Assembly: GCA_028673005.1 (NCBI GenBank)
Contig: CM054118.1
Coordinates: forward strand, 61,065,401 to 61,129,400
Direction: 5' to 3'
DNA: 64,000 bases
From: Tanypteryx hageni
Lineage: Eukaryota > Arthropoda > Insecta > Odonata > Petaluridae
Part shown: one piece after another, positions 54,207 to 64,000 of the stretch
Layout: every line of letters starts with the position of its first letter
Numbering within the stretch: position 1 is the first letter of the stretch
Program-made: the position numbers and the translations under genes
Notes under the pieces: generated by a model
What the model was told of the DNA's origin: nothing
Database searches by the model: none
The model's input: only the letters and a program-made list of their open reading frames with translations

Positions 54207-56817
54207 TTAAAGATATTTCGATTTTGCAAATAAGAGTAATTTCAGACATTTTGCTTCAGCAAATCCGAACACCGTAAATTTTCATGAGGTGAATCCATGG
54301 AGAAGTTGTATTACTAGGGTGTTTTATTGCAACACTTCATACTTTCAGCACTTATAAGAGTTAATGTGGGTAGCCAAATATAATAGGGGACCACGAAAGC
54401 AAGTGATTAAGTGCGTTGGGCTAGCAAATTTAAGATATATCACGAGGCGACATGAAACCATTGTTTTCATTACAACTACCATGAGTTTTAATTTCGTCCT
54501 GTCTGATTTTTGCGCTTGAAATATAAAAAATGTGACACTAAATTTTTGCAAGACCCTTAAATACTATAAAAATAATAGATTTTAAAGATCAATGGTCTAG
54601 TTCAATTAACTTATTACCGTATTTATCGCAACCCTCCGTATGTTCCAGTTTATTTTCTGATGGTAGACCCAATACGAATACAGTGATCAGATGCTGATCG
54701 TCACAACCGGGACAAAATGAGTTTTAAAGGAGAAAATCCGAGACATTTTGGAAAAAAACAGGGCAACAGGAATTTTGCTATTTTTAGATGTTCTATGCTC
54801 TATATTTGAAATAAAAACGTTTAGAAAAGCGAAAGTACATTTTTATTTATTTTAATTACAATTTAATTAATATATTTCAGGAATAATTTGACAGTATTAC
54901 AATAGTGTAGTTAAATGAGAAATCTAACTTCTTAACCGTAAAATTCCAAAATTAGAGACAGGAAAAAAGGGGGGAAAGAAAGGACGTGAAAAGTCAAAGA
55001 AAATGGAAAATACAAACTTACAGCTGTAGGGGGTGTTAAAGCAATGAACAAATTTTCTTCACACGGCCGATTCTAGATAACTTGGATGAAATCTGCCCAT
55101 TTAATATGTAAATTGGATTTGGAATTTGCGTAAACACTCATACAAAACGACTTTTTGGGTAATGGGTATTACTTATTTATTTACACCTTACTCTTAAGAA
55201 GGAAGAGATTTCATAGGTATTTACGGATCTAAGATTTTGTCTCCTTTAAGAAGTGAATTAAAAGTCCGTTAAAAATGCTACATCATTTAAAAGAAATGGC
55301 TGAGAATTCAAAAGCGGCAAACGCATTATAATGTGTGCAATAATAAATGGAAATTTCTAATTTCGTGTATTATTTATATTTAGCTATAGAGAAAGTATAT
55401 TTCGCCTTGTCAGATTCCTAATCCATTATTAAGATTTAGAGCCTAGGAAGAATTTTCAAGGCTACGTCTGAAGTATGTAATTGGCACAACATTAAAAAAG
55501 TAACGTCCTTCACTATTTAATAATAGATTGAGCTTCAGTGCATTACTCGAGCGACTGAAATACTCACAAATGTCATATTAAGGTATCAATACCAAATCCC
55601 AAGGAAAACAATATCTGTCAAACTGTTAGACATCGACATATAATTCATAAAGCCAATTTGGAGAATGCTCTTAGGAAATGTATTTGGAGGTTTCCGATTC
55701 CCTGGAGGGTTCCCATGAACGTCAGTCACCATTTCCACGAAGAAGCTTCTTACGCGAGAAGTCTCTCCAGGAGATCATGGTCCTCTCGGGAAAAACGGCG
55801 GACAAAAAAAAGCTTCCATTCCTTCTCCTAGCCTTGGAGTAATCTGACAAAGAGAATTTGGTGTGTTACGACAAGAATGCCCTGCTAATTTTAAGTGGTT
55901 TTTGCATGTTTAATTCTTGATAAAAATCAAGCAAATATAGGTAAAATCAGAACAAATATAGAATTTTCGACCTCGTTAATTTGATGGCAAAATGCCGCGA
56001 GCGCGGGAAAAAATCTTAAGTTATCTGGCATCTATTTAATAAAAAATGCGTGCTCAGTTAGTTCTTATTCCACTTCGAATAGTTTCAACATTTATGTAAC
56101 ATTATGTTGAATCTGTAGGCGTCTATAGGTGTTTACCGAAAACTCCATGGATATTGCACGTGCAATTACGCTTATGAGAAATCCCTGCGAAACGCCTTCA
56201 AGATGAATTTCGAAATGCACAAGAATTAAGATACTAACTCGTTCGTGCGTGCGTTCATAACAATGGAGTATATTTAGACCTCCAAAGAATTAGAATACTA
56301 TGTGCACGATGAGTTCCAGCAATGTATATGACATGTATGATATTACGACAGGAAAGAGCGGACGATGAAAAATGCAAATATGTATTACATACAGGTAATA
56401 AAATAAGGTGCTTTAATTAATTAAACTCGTTTTCAAAATGAAAATAAGGAGTACAGAAATTTACTCTTCATGTTTCAGCCCTCTTTTGTATACGGTTTCG
56501 TCACAATTTCAGTTTAAGCAAGAAAGAAAAATGGAAAGTAGGAAAGATATGGAAAATAATAAGCAAATATCGGATTGAACGCGACAAAAAAAAAGATTTT
56601 ACGGGAAGAGGCGGGGAGAGTGGGAATTTTTGGTCATTTTTTTCTTCCATGTTATTCTTCGGTCATGGAGTTATCCGAAATGACGTTTTAGTTATCAGGA
56701 CTAGCCAAACATCTGAAGCTCGTCGACAGCGATCGATCGAGTTAACTGTTAAAAAATATTAAACAGAATAAATGCAAAAAAGACCATTTTACACGAATAC
56801 GGCGTTAGCGGATACCG
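54207..56817. other. Non-coding, nothing recognised
   Basis: About 2.6 kb of AT-rich sequence without coding blocks, repeats with paired ends, or RNA genes that I can support. Confidence 0.5.
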
Positions 56818-56821
56818 GTGG

Positions 56822-56826
56822 AAAAA
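56822..56826 (-). terminator. Pol III terminator of the tRNA-Glu gene
   Basis: TTTTT on the minus strand, five bases beyond the tRNA 3' end. A standard Pol III stop. Confidence 0.7.
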
Positions 56827-56831
56827 TTATA

Positions 56832-56903
56832 TTCCGGTACCGGGAATCGAACCCGGGCCTCCCGGGTGAGAGCCGGGTATCCTAACCACTAGACAATACC
56901 GGA
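56832..56903 (-). tRNA. trnE-CTC: tRNA-Glu (anticodon CTC)
   Basis: 72 nt on the minus strand. The acceptor TCCGGTA/TACCGGA pairs fully and the discriminator is A. The D arm contains TAGTGGTTA, the anticodon stem is CCCGG/CCGGG with loop CTCTCAC (U33 kept), and the T arm is CCGGG/CCCGG with loop TTCGATT. Internal promoter box A is TTGTCTAGTGG and box B is GGGTTCGATTCCC. The overall sequence closely follows eukaryotic tRNA-Glu. It decodes GAG in translation. No CCA is encoded, as is normal in eukaryotes. Unlike the cassette tRNAs, all key bases are intact. Confidence 0.95.
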
Positions 56904-57455
56904 TTGGTGATAACACACCTTTAACAAGAAATTTTAGTTAAATAGTATTCGCCTATTAGTTTTTAAATATATTCCAGATTGCTTGAATGCATTAACAGCG
57001 AATGATTACGTCATACCCAACCATTTGGTACAGTGAATGTAAGACCGATACCATCGAGTTTTTCATGTAGTTACAGATTTTCGGAAACCCTTCAAATTAA
57101 CTTGATGTCTCGCATATATATTGGACGATGAATATATATTATAATAACGCCATTTTTGTAATTTATTGCACTTGTTATAAAAATTCTACACGCGAATTTG
57201 TCTTTCTCAACCGTTTTACATCTGTCGGGTTTATCTCGATTTTAAATTGATTCCAGAAATATTCAATAACCCATTTTGGAACTATGAAACGTTTCACGTG
57301 AAAAGCAACGAATTCATAAAGCGGTTTCGCCAATTTACATCGAAAATAGTATACTCAATTTTTGTCCATTTAAAAGTATGCATCTCATTTTGAACCATCA
57401 ATCGGTAACTAGAGGAGTAATCGAGAGTTTAATGAGCACGCGCCTATTTGGTGTC
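56904..57455. other. Non-coding, nothing recognised
   Basis: AT-rich sequence upstream of the tRNA-Glu gene. No second tRNA was seen. Confidence 0.5.
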
Positions 57456-57672
57456 ATGAATCCAGCATATTTCGGAAGGCACGATTATGAGGATAAGATT
57501 TGCGAGACCTATTGTAGAACGGAGCGATACGAAGTATTGTTTTTTTCCTAGGGCGATTAGAGATTGTAACAGGAAAACGATACATAAGAATTGCCAGGAA
57601 AATGTTTGGCGCATTGCACCCCCTGCCATCCACCGTTGAGGTGACTTGCAGGGTATGACGTAGGTGTGGATG
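57456..57672 (+). pseudogene. LINE-1f family 3' fragment
   Basis: The plus strand reads MNPAYFGRHDYEDKICETYC, then RTERYEVLFFPRAIRDCNRK. This matches the C-terminus of the 787-residue LINE protein (PTYIGR..CRTERYKGSFFPRTI). It is followed by CACCCCCTGCCATCCACC, GGTGACTTGCAGGGTATGA and a short GTAGGTGTGGATG tail. 5'-truncated and diverged. Confidence 0.85.
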
Positions 57673-58644
57673 AATATTCATCTCCCTGATTACATCCGAG
57701 ATGTATCCAGCCCCCGGCTGTTCGCGTTGAGGAGCTTGTTCCAACTCACAACCATTTCTCTACTCCTCTCTTCGATATTCCTCTAAGCACCAATGACTCT
57801 CGTCCAGTTATACTTCAATTGGTGCCTGGACGTCGCCTCTGGCTAGTTCTCTCGACAATTAATCGCTAGAGAGCTCATGGTAATGGCTCGTGGAACATGA
57901 CAATATCAGTTTACGACGATGCCTCGAGAGTGTTTGTGCAATTACGGTTGAGGATGCATGGTTGAGGATGCATGGAAGAGATGCGGAGAGTCTGCTGTGA
58001 AATGAAAGACCCGGATTATTAGACATTCCCCACGAGGCTCTTGGTCTCACCGTTGAGAATGTTTATCAACGTCGGAGCGTTTGGATATGTTTGGGAGGAA
58101 GGGTTTTCATCTTATCCATTCGAGGGATAGAATATTAAATTTTTAACTTCGTCCGTGGGACGATGACAAAGTTTGACCAAGCTAGAGCGTTATTCGTTGT
58201 CTGATCTCACTGTTTACAGCGACGCCCCTATGTTCCTTCCCCCTTCTCTTCCATTCTCTTTATTTTCTCCTCTTTTCTTTCTAGTTCCTTATCACTTCCC
58301 TTATTTTTTACCTTCTTCCCATCCCCACCATCATATTAGCACTCGTCTTTTTCATTTCTCCATTATTATTTACGAGATGATAATGTAGTCTAAAATTTTC
58401 CATTTCCTCCCCTTCTTCAAAGTGCCGCAATTTCTGAAAACCTCTTCTCCGTTAAAATTCATAAATTCTTCATTCACTGCCTCGTTTTTTTCACTTCGAA
58501 ACGTTAATCAGACGTATGCGCGGGATCAAACAAGTTACAGATAAAATAAACTGATGTGGGCAACGCATGACTTTATCCATATTTATATGGCAAATTGCAT
58601 GCTGTTAGCTCTAGGATCGTTGTCAATATTTACTTCCGGTTGGC
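57673..58644. other. Non-coding
   Basis: Holds a 14-bp tandem duplication GGTTGAGGATGCAT (57947-57974). Pyrimidine-rich near 58240-58330. No gene is recognised. Confidence 0.5.
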
Positions 58645-59148
58645 AATTAAGAAAAGAAAAATGAGCGTTACTAAGACGTAACTAAGCGTCAACTGTTAAC
58701 AATAGTCTTCGGTAGGTGGCGTGGTGGTGGCAGCTAAAAATATAAGATATCTCTTAAACAATGCATTATATGGAAAATTATTTCAAACAAAGGTTGTAGA
58801 AAATAAAATTTACTGCAACTTTTATTCCAGTACACTTTTACATTTATCAAATATTAAAGCAAATATGTCAAAATAACGGATAATTGACAAGAGTAAACAC
58901 CCACTTCCGTTCTACCGATTTTTACGAAAAACTAGTCAGATCTTCTAACTTTTATAAAAATGTTAAATATAAAATTTTGCGTTGACCTGATCAATAGTTT
59001 TTGAGTTAGAGCGCCCACAATAACCTATCACATACAGACCGACAGACAGACACACAGATATCATCGCGAAACTAGTCAGAACGTGTTCAGGGTGTTCGAT
59101 TTTTTTCATGAAAACAATACTTTCTCATACTACGTAATGGAGAAAGTA
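58645..59148 (+). repeat. RepB copy, 5'-truncated
   Basis: RepB from AATTAAGAAAAGAAAAATGA through GTAGGTGGCGTGGTGGTGG and CACCCACTTCCGTTCTACCG to the terminal ACTTTCTCATACTACGTAAT and GGAGAAAGTAAAA. Confidence 0.85.
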
Positions 59149-59819
59149 AAAAATAAGCATTACGTCCCACTCAACGCACAGGCGTCCGAGAAATAACGCA
59201 TGGATCCCTGGTTGAGAAACACTACATTAGATGATCCTCAACGTGTCTTTCCTAATCACTACCTCTACACGTATTCGGCTAAACCGATAGGTTTCTCAGC
59301 TCTCTCAGAATCTCATCCAAATATCTTCTTGGGATGTGGAGCGACAGGCATTTCTCACGTTAAAGCACAATTATTTCCTCCTGTTGGGGACAATCTCTTT
59401 TCAGCGAAGTAATGACACGAGCAATTAAAATGTATTGGGAAAAATGTGTCGCGACCCGTCGTGGGAACGGACCTATAAGGAGTATGAATGGAAAACTAAA
59501 GGGGCGTGCGAGATGAAGTGGCCATTTTAAAGTAAAGATAAAATGTTGGTTTTCGAGGATTAGTAAAAGGAGGAGAGGATAGGGAGGTAGAAAAATAAGA
59601 GAGAGAAGGAGGTAGAAAAATAAGAGAGAGGGAGAGAAGAGGGAGAGCCGAAGAAGGAAGGGAAAAAACCTTTTTAATAAGGATTTACTCAGTGCTGTGT
59701 TGGTGAAAGGCCGGGTTATATGGGAGACAAGGTTAATGGCGAGGAAATGGCTATTCAAATCCCTCTCTCTACGGACGTGGGATTAGAGAATTTTATTAAT
59801 TGCTCCGGGTGCCGAACTA
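59149..59819. other. Non-coding
   Basis: GGTTGAGAAACACTAC near 59211-59226 resembles a hAT terminal motif, but no partner end was found. A purine-rich patch with a duplicated AGGTAGAAAAATAAGAGAGA lies at about 59585-59635. No gene. Confidence 0.5.
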
Positions 59820-60492
59820 CCACATGACTTTCTCAAGACCAGTCATATTTCTAAAAATTCCAAATAGGTTAAATGATATTGAATATTTTAAGGAACTGTG
59901 AGAAAAATTTAGACTTTACTAAGAACAGAAATAAACTCAAACCATAGCCTTCTGATATTGGATATAGCCACAAAGCTCCAACAAAGAGAAAATAAAAAGG
60001 AGCGTTACTAATTGTAAGACGTAACTACGCGTCAATTGTTAACAATAGTCGTCGGTAGGTGGCGTCGCGGTGGCAGCAAAAAATATAAGATATCTTAAAC
60101 AATGCATTATATGGAAAATTATTTCAAACAAAGGTTGTAGTAAATAAAATGTTCTAGAACTTTTATCCTAATAAATTTTTACATTTATCAAATATTAAAG
60201 CAAATATTTCAAAATAACGGATATGTGGCAAGAGTAAACACCCACTTCCGGTCGACCGCTATTTACCAAAAACTAATCAGACCTTCAAACTTTTATAAAA
60301 ATGTTAAATATAAAATTTCGCGATGACGCAATTAATAGTTTTTGAGTTAGAGCACCCACAAAAAGCTATCTCACTCAAACGCACACACACACAGACATCA
60401 TCGAGAAAATGGTCAAAACGTGTTCAGGGGACCTCAAAACGTGTATTTCCCTTGAAATCTCAAGTCGATACTACGTATGGAGATGTAAATAA
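59820..60492 (+). repeat. RepB element, uninterrupted reference copy
   Basis: CCACATGACTTTCTCAAG at the 5' end, TTCTGATATTGGATATAGCC, GTCGTCGGTAGGTGGCGTCG, GCAAATATTTCAAAATAACG (the empty site of the Tigger at 38907), CACCCACTTCCGGTCGACCG, and a 3' end with TACTACGTATGGAGA. About 670 bp, non-coding. The 3' hairpin is partly deleted. Confidence 0.88.
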
Positions 60493-61080
60493 AAGGATTC
60501 CTCCTTGAGGGGATGGATACTCTCCTAATCCCTCTCATTTATCTATTTTCATCTCTGACGCTGTCGACTGCGTCTTAATTCCGCACTGTGGGTAAATGGG
60601 ATGGGAATCCATCGACTAATTGCAAATAAAGTAGCTTATTTTCTCCTAGCACTTTCCTTAAACGTCCTTCCTTACAGCAGCTTCCTGCTGGAACAAAAAC
60701 GTTGCGGAGGGAACGAAATCCTTCCGTTTTGATAAGTTGTGACTAATCCTTTGCTCATGTTATTACAAAAGCGATGTATGCTCAAAGGCTTTATGGCAAA
60801 ATATATCCTTTCTCTCTCAGATAGCGAGAATGTTTTGGATCTTAATTTCTGAGACGAAAATTTCGTAGAAACTTTGGAACGAAATTTAATGTTTCATATC
60901 TCTGTGAGGACATGATACACCAAAAACGTCGATGGAAGTAATTCGAACCATTCTTTCTTAATTAAATTCTTACTTACGTTCTCATAACAACTTATATATA
61001 AATTATATATATAACTTATATATAACTTATAAATAAATATAAATAAAAAAATGACAAAAAGATAGAAATAATACAAAAAA
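60493..61080. other. Non-coding, nothing recognised
   Basis: AT-rich. No feature is supported. Confidence 0.5.
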
Positions 61081-61200
61081 AAACATTTAGAAAAATAAAT
61101 AAATAAAAATAATATATATATATATATAACAATAACAAAAAAACATTTAGAAAAATAAATAAAAATATTATATATATATATAAACAATAAAAATTAAATA
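61081..61200. repeat. 60-bp AT-rich tandem dimer
   Basis: AAACATTTAGAAAAATAAAT begins at 61081 and again at 61141, each followed by A-rich sequence and a (TA)n run. Two units of 60 bp. Confidence 0.85.
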
Positions 61201-62838
61201 ACAAAAAAATACATACAAAAAAAATTAGCAGTATCTATTTAGTATCTTCTTGACTCAACTACCTTACTAATGTAATTGTAAGAAACAAACCCCGTTGTAA
61301 TTGAGCACTTTCTGACCGGCCGGGAACGTGGGTTTTACCGCGAGGAACAGCCCATATTTGTGGCAAAATTACTTACCAAACCATTCAAGAGAGGCGGAGA
61401 GACTTTTAAATCGTTCTCAATAAATGTATATTTGAACAAAAAAGTTCATGCTCTTCGAAAACGAGCAATAAATATTCGCCAGAGGCGGTTGGATATTCTT
61501 GTTATTTATTTCTGATTGCTTCTCCGACTACTTATCTCTCTATCTCTTTTTCTTTTTTTGTCTCGATCAGTTCGTTTTGCTCCTTTTCGATTCGTTGTTT
61601 ACCTTTACTACTTACTTTTCTATTTACTCATCTGCGCAAATTTTCAATCCAAACACTCTTCACTTTCACTCCGAAATTCAATACTCTTCTACGCCTTCCT
61701 TTTCTATGGACGAAATGCTTTTGGAATGTTTTAGCAGCACGGCCTTGATCCAAAATGGAGAGATTAATTCTGAAACTTCATTGAAGCGAAAGGACAGATT
61801 CATTCCTCCAGTTAAAAATACACATCCAAGTCACACAATATCCAACTTTGCTCGATAAGTTTCGTTCAGAAAATTTGAGATCGCTTTCTTCATTGGAGAG
61901 AGTTTCAAGCAATCCTGTTTCAATGAAATAAAAAAGCCGGCGACATGTTATTATAACCTTCACGGAATTTCTATAGTAATTACAATGAATGAAACAGTCT
62001 ACTTTTGAAATAATGTCACCGAAAGAATTTCAAACTTATAGATTTAAGTATAATGAATATGGACTTCCATTACCTACCAGTGTGGACGGAAGTAACAAGA
62101 TTTGAGTATAGTTTTATCGTAATCATTTCTTCACTCCTTCTTTATAAACCTTTTCAAACTTTTATATTAATTTATACAGGAAATATTAATAAGGGATGTT
62201 TGCTAAAACTAAATGATGGCGAGCTAAAATAAATATTTGTAATAACAGCATAAATTTGCGCATCCGTCTGTGTTAGTTCTTTAATGAAATGTAAATAAGG
62301 CACATAATTATTAAGGCGCAAAGGAGTGTTTTACGAAAAAAATCCTCTCATTTTCAAACGGTGAATGTGATCTAGAATTTATGAAGCCGTTTCTAATAAA
62401 ATTACTAAAAGTCAAATCAATTTTAACCAACAACTATTTATAGAGAGATCAAATTTGTGTGACCCGTTACAGTAATCATACGAAGGGGTAAAACCAAAAC
62501 TTTGCTTATGACGTCATTGAATACACCGTAAACACATAAATGTTTATTAAGCTAAAAGCTCATAATTTTAGTAGGAAAAACCCATCGTTGTGCCATATTT
62601 AATAATAGAAGTTTCGAAAAATTTGTTTTTTCTTGAATCTAAGTTCAACATTAATGCGACATTTCTTTTATGTCTAAACAGATGAAACCGAATACAGCCT
62701 CTTTTAACTTTTATTTAAAACATCTTTAATAAAAGCTTGGGTTAAACTAATGTGACTAGTTGAAAGACACAATGAGTTATCTGATCAAGAGCGATACAAA
62801 TTAATGGACAAATCTTTCGACGATGAAGCAATAAAAAA
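61201..62838. other. Non-coding, nothing recognised
   Basis: AT-rich. Overlapping open frames at 61499-61858 are Phe/Leu/Ser-rich with no recognised domain. Confidence 0.5.
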
Positions 62839-63473
62839 ACAAGATTGGAAAGGTGTACTCCATGTTGGAGTACCCGGATTTTCCAAATGCGTTCTTTGAG
62901 ATTTCACAACGTTTTCAAAAATTTTCGCTCAGATGAGAATTTAACGAGAAGTAAGGTACGATGTAAAATACATGTAGGTCTTCATGTAAAGTAGCTGTAA
63001 TTATTGTCCGATTTTAACCAAAATTGGAATCGATCAATTAATTTTAACAAAACTCCCCAATACCAAATTTCATCACAATACGTCAGGCGTCTCCCGGGTC
63101 GAAACAAAGGAATATTGTAAACTACACGTAGGTCTTCATGTAAAGTGGTCGTCATTGTTGTCCGATTTAAACCAAAATCGGAATCGGATGACCAATTTTA
63201 ACAAAACTCCCCAATACCAAATTTCATCAAAATACATCTAGACTTTCCCGAGTTGAAACAGAGGAACATTGTTAACTACATGTAGTTCTTCATGTAAAGT
63301 GGTCGTAATTGTTGACCGATTTTAACCAAAATTGGATTCGGCCTACCAATTTTAACAAAACTCCCCAATACCAAATTTTATCATAATACGTGTAGCCGTT
63401 TCCGAGTTTTAGCATACGGACGGACGGAAACGACCACCCTTATATGCGTTCACTTCGTGCAAAGAACGCATAA
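62839..63473 (+). repeat. H1 element copy D, three 154-bp monomers
   Basis: The best-preserved H1 copy. 5' ACAAGATTGGAAAGGTGTAC, palindrome GTACTCCATGTTGGAGTAC, ATGCGTTCTTTGAGA. Three monomers have the GGTCTTCAT marker at 62977, 63131 and 63285 (spacing exactly 154). Then ACGGACGGACGG and 3' hairpin TATGCGTTC/GAACGCATA at 63443-63472. No coding sequence. Confidence 0.92.
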
Positions 63474-63966
63474 TAATTGGTTAAAAAACGTGTCATGTGC
63501 TGCAGGGTCTGCGAGCTACTATTACGTGAGAAGGCGTAGAATTCTAAAAGCGTAATCCTTGCCCAACAAGCAAGGCACTAGATTGGCAATTTGGCTCAGT
63601 AAGGTCTGAGGTAGCCAGAGCTGGTCGACCTTAATTTGATCGATCGGCTGAGAGCGTCTGGACCTCAAAGGCCATAATACTATACGAATGAAACTGCCCC
63701 GAAAGAGGAAACAGTTGAAGATCGAACCCGCCTTTAACTGGAGGCCAAAAAATATATTTGTTGAATCCTAGCAATAAGTACCTTCTCTATTTACATAACT
63801 AGCATACATCTCCATCAATATTACGGGAATACATATTTTGAGTGTTACTAAAATTGTACTCGTATTTTCTTCCTTATTATTCTTTTTAGATCATTTATTC
63901 ATATTTCATAAAAGCCAAAATTATTGAACTTGGCTAAAATTTGATTTCAAAAAGTAACATAAAAAA
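63474..63966. other. Unassigned, partly GC-richer
   Basis: The stretch 63500-63750 (with AAGGCACTAGATTGGCAATT and GTCTGGACCTCAAAGG) is GC-richer than its surroundings and could be a short repeat or retroposon. I do not recognise it and see no tRNA fold. Confidence 0.4.
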
Positions 63967-64000
63967 ATCTGATGTGGCCACCACGTGACTTTCTCCATAT
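63967..64000 (+). repeat. RepB 5' end, cut by the window edge
   Basis: AAAAATCTGATGTGGCCACC and then ACGTGACTTTCTCCATAT, the RepB 5' palindrome (TGTGG/CCACx) and subterminal motif. The rest lies outside the window. Confidence 0.8.

Noticed and set aside
59200..59412. 70-codon open frame with apparent start
   Set aside because: No family resemblance; it begins next to a hAT-like terminal motif, suggesting repeat-derived sequence.
60894..61204. Hydrophobic Ile/Phe/Tyr-rich open frames on the minus strand
   Set aside because: Produced by an AT-rich tandem duplication with (TA)n runs; not membrane proteins.
62977..63440. Possible CRISPR-like array (regularly spaced repeats)
   Set aside because: The regular unit is the whole 154-bp monomer with no repeat-spacer alternation, and the context is eukaryotic.
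63500..63750. Possible rRNA or tRNA fragment
   Set aside because: GC-richer with CGAACCCGCC-like text, but no tRNA fold or rRNA signature could be assembled.

Overview
The window looks like a piece of a large, AT-rich arthropod nuclear genome, probably insect or another hexapod or chelicerate. No species can be named. The evidence is the set of residents: CR1/Jockey-type LINEs, mariner, Tc1, pogo/Tigger, piggyBac and hAT DNA transposons, Pol III tRNA signals, (CT)n and (TA)n microsatellites, and no operons or bacterial-style gene packing. I could not find one convincing host protein-coding exon. The only gene that looks intact and cellular is a tRNA-Glu(CTC) at 56832-56903 on the minus strand.

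Layout. 1-2.7 kb: a decayed hAT (ZBED5-like) transposase with an antisense LINE fragment between its coding region and its 3' end, a hAT MITE, and a tandem-repeat element. 5-5.9 kb: an internally deleted mariner. 8.3-10.7 kb: a hAT MITE and two abutting hAT-like elements, each carrying a copy of an unusual tRNA-bearing cassette. 12-15.9 kb: LINE and Penelope-like fragments, then a 5'-truncated LINE with an open 787-codon frame. 18.9-26.4 kb: a 190-bp MITE, LINE 3' ends and a piggyBac-like element with internal palindromes. 27.7-30.4 kb: hairpin-ended repeats and a 174-bp tandem dimer. 30.4-33.5 kb: a complete-length but frameshifted piggyBac with 13-bp inverted ends, itself hit by the tRNA cassette. 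34.3-41.9 kb: hairpin-ended repeats with a Tigger and a small retroposon inserted, then a dead Tc1. 44.5-45.4 kb: a degenerate tRNA cassette and a purine minisatellite. 46.7-53.4 kb: stacked hairpin-ended repeats, one split by a LINE. 53.6-54.2 kb: a piggyBac remnant keeping only the C-terminal Cys-rich domain. 56.8-64 kb: the tRNA-Glu gene and more repeats.

Two things stand out. (1) A dispersed cassette of about 380 bp contains a tRNA-Gly-like gene with a T-run terminator. It occurs four times. Two copies have clear target duplications of 11 and 13 bp, and the copies look like circularly permuted or inverted cuts from a longer repeating unit. (2) Four repeat families with unrelated sequences (called H1, H2, H3 and RepB here) share one architecture: a 5' palindrome, a subterminal motif, a body (with about 150-bp tandem monomers in H1 and H3), and a 3' hairpin whose first arm is that same motif. 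This resembles the non-autonomous Helentron (DINE-1/HINE) plan. Three families also carry (GTCC)n-type repeats next to the hairpin.

The elements do not work together as a pathway. They record successive insertions, and several nesting orders can be read directly from target duplications and empty-site copies.
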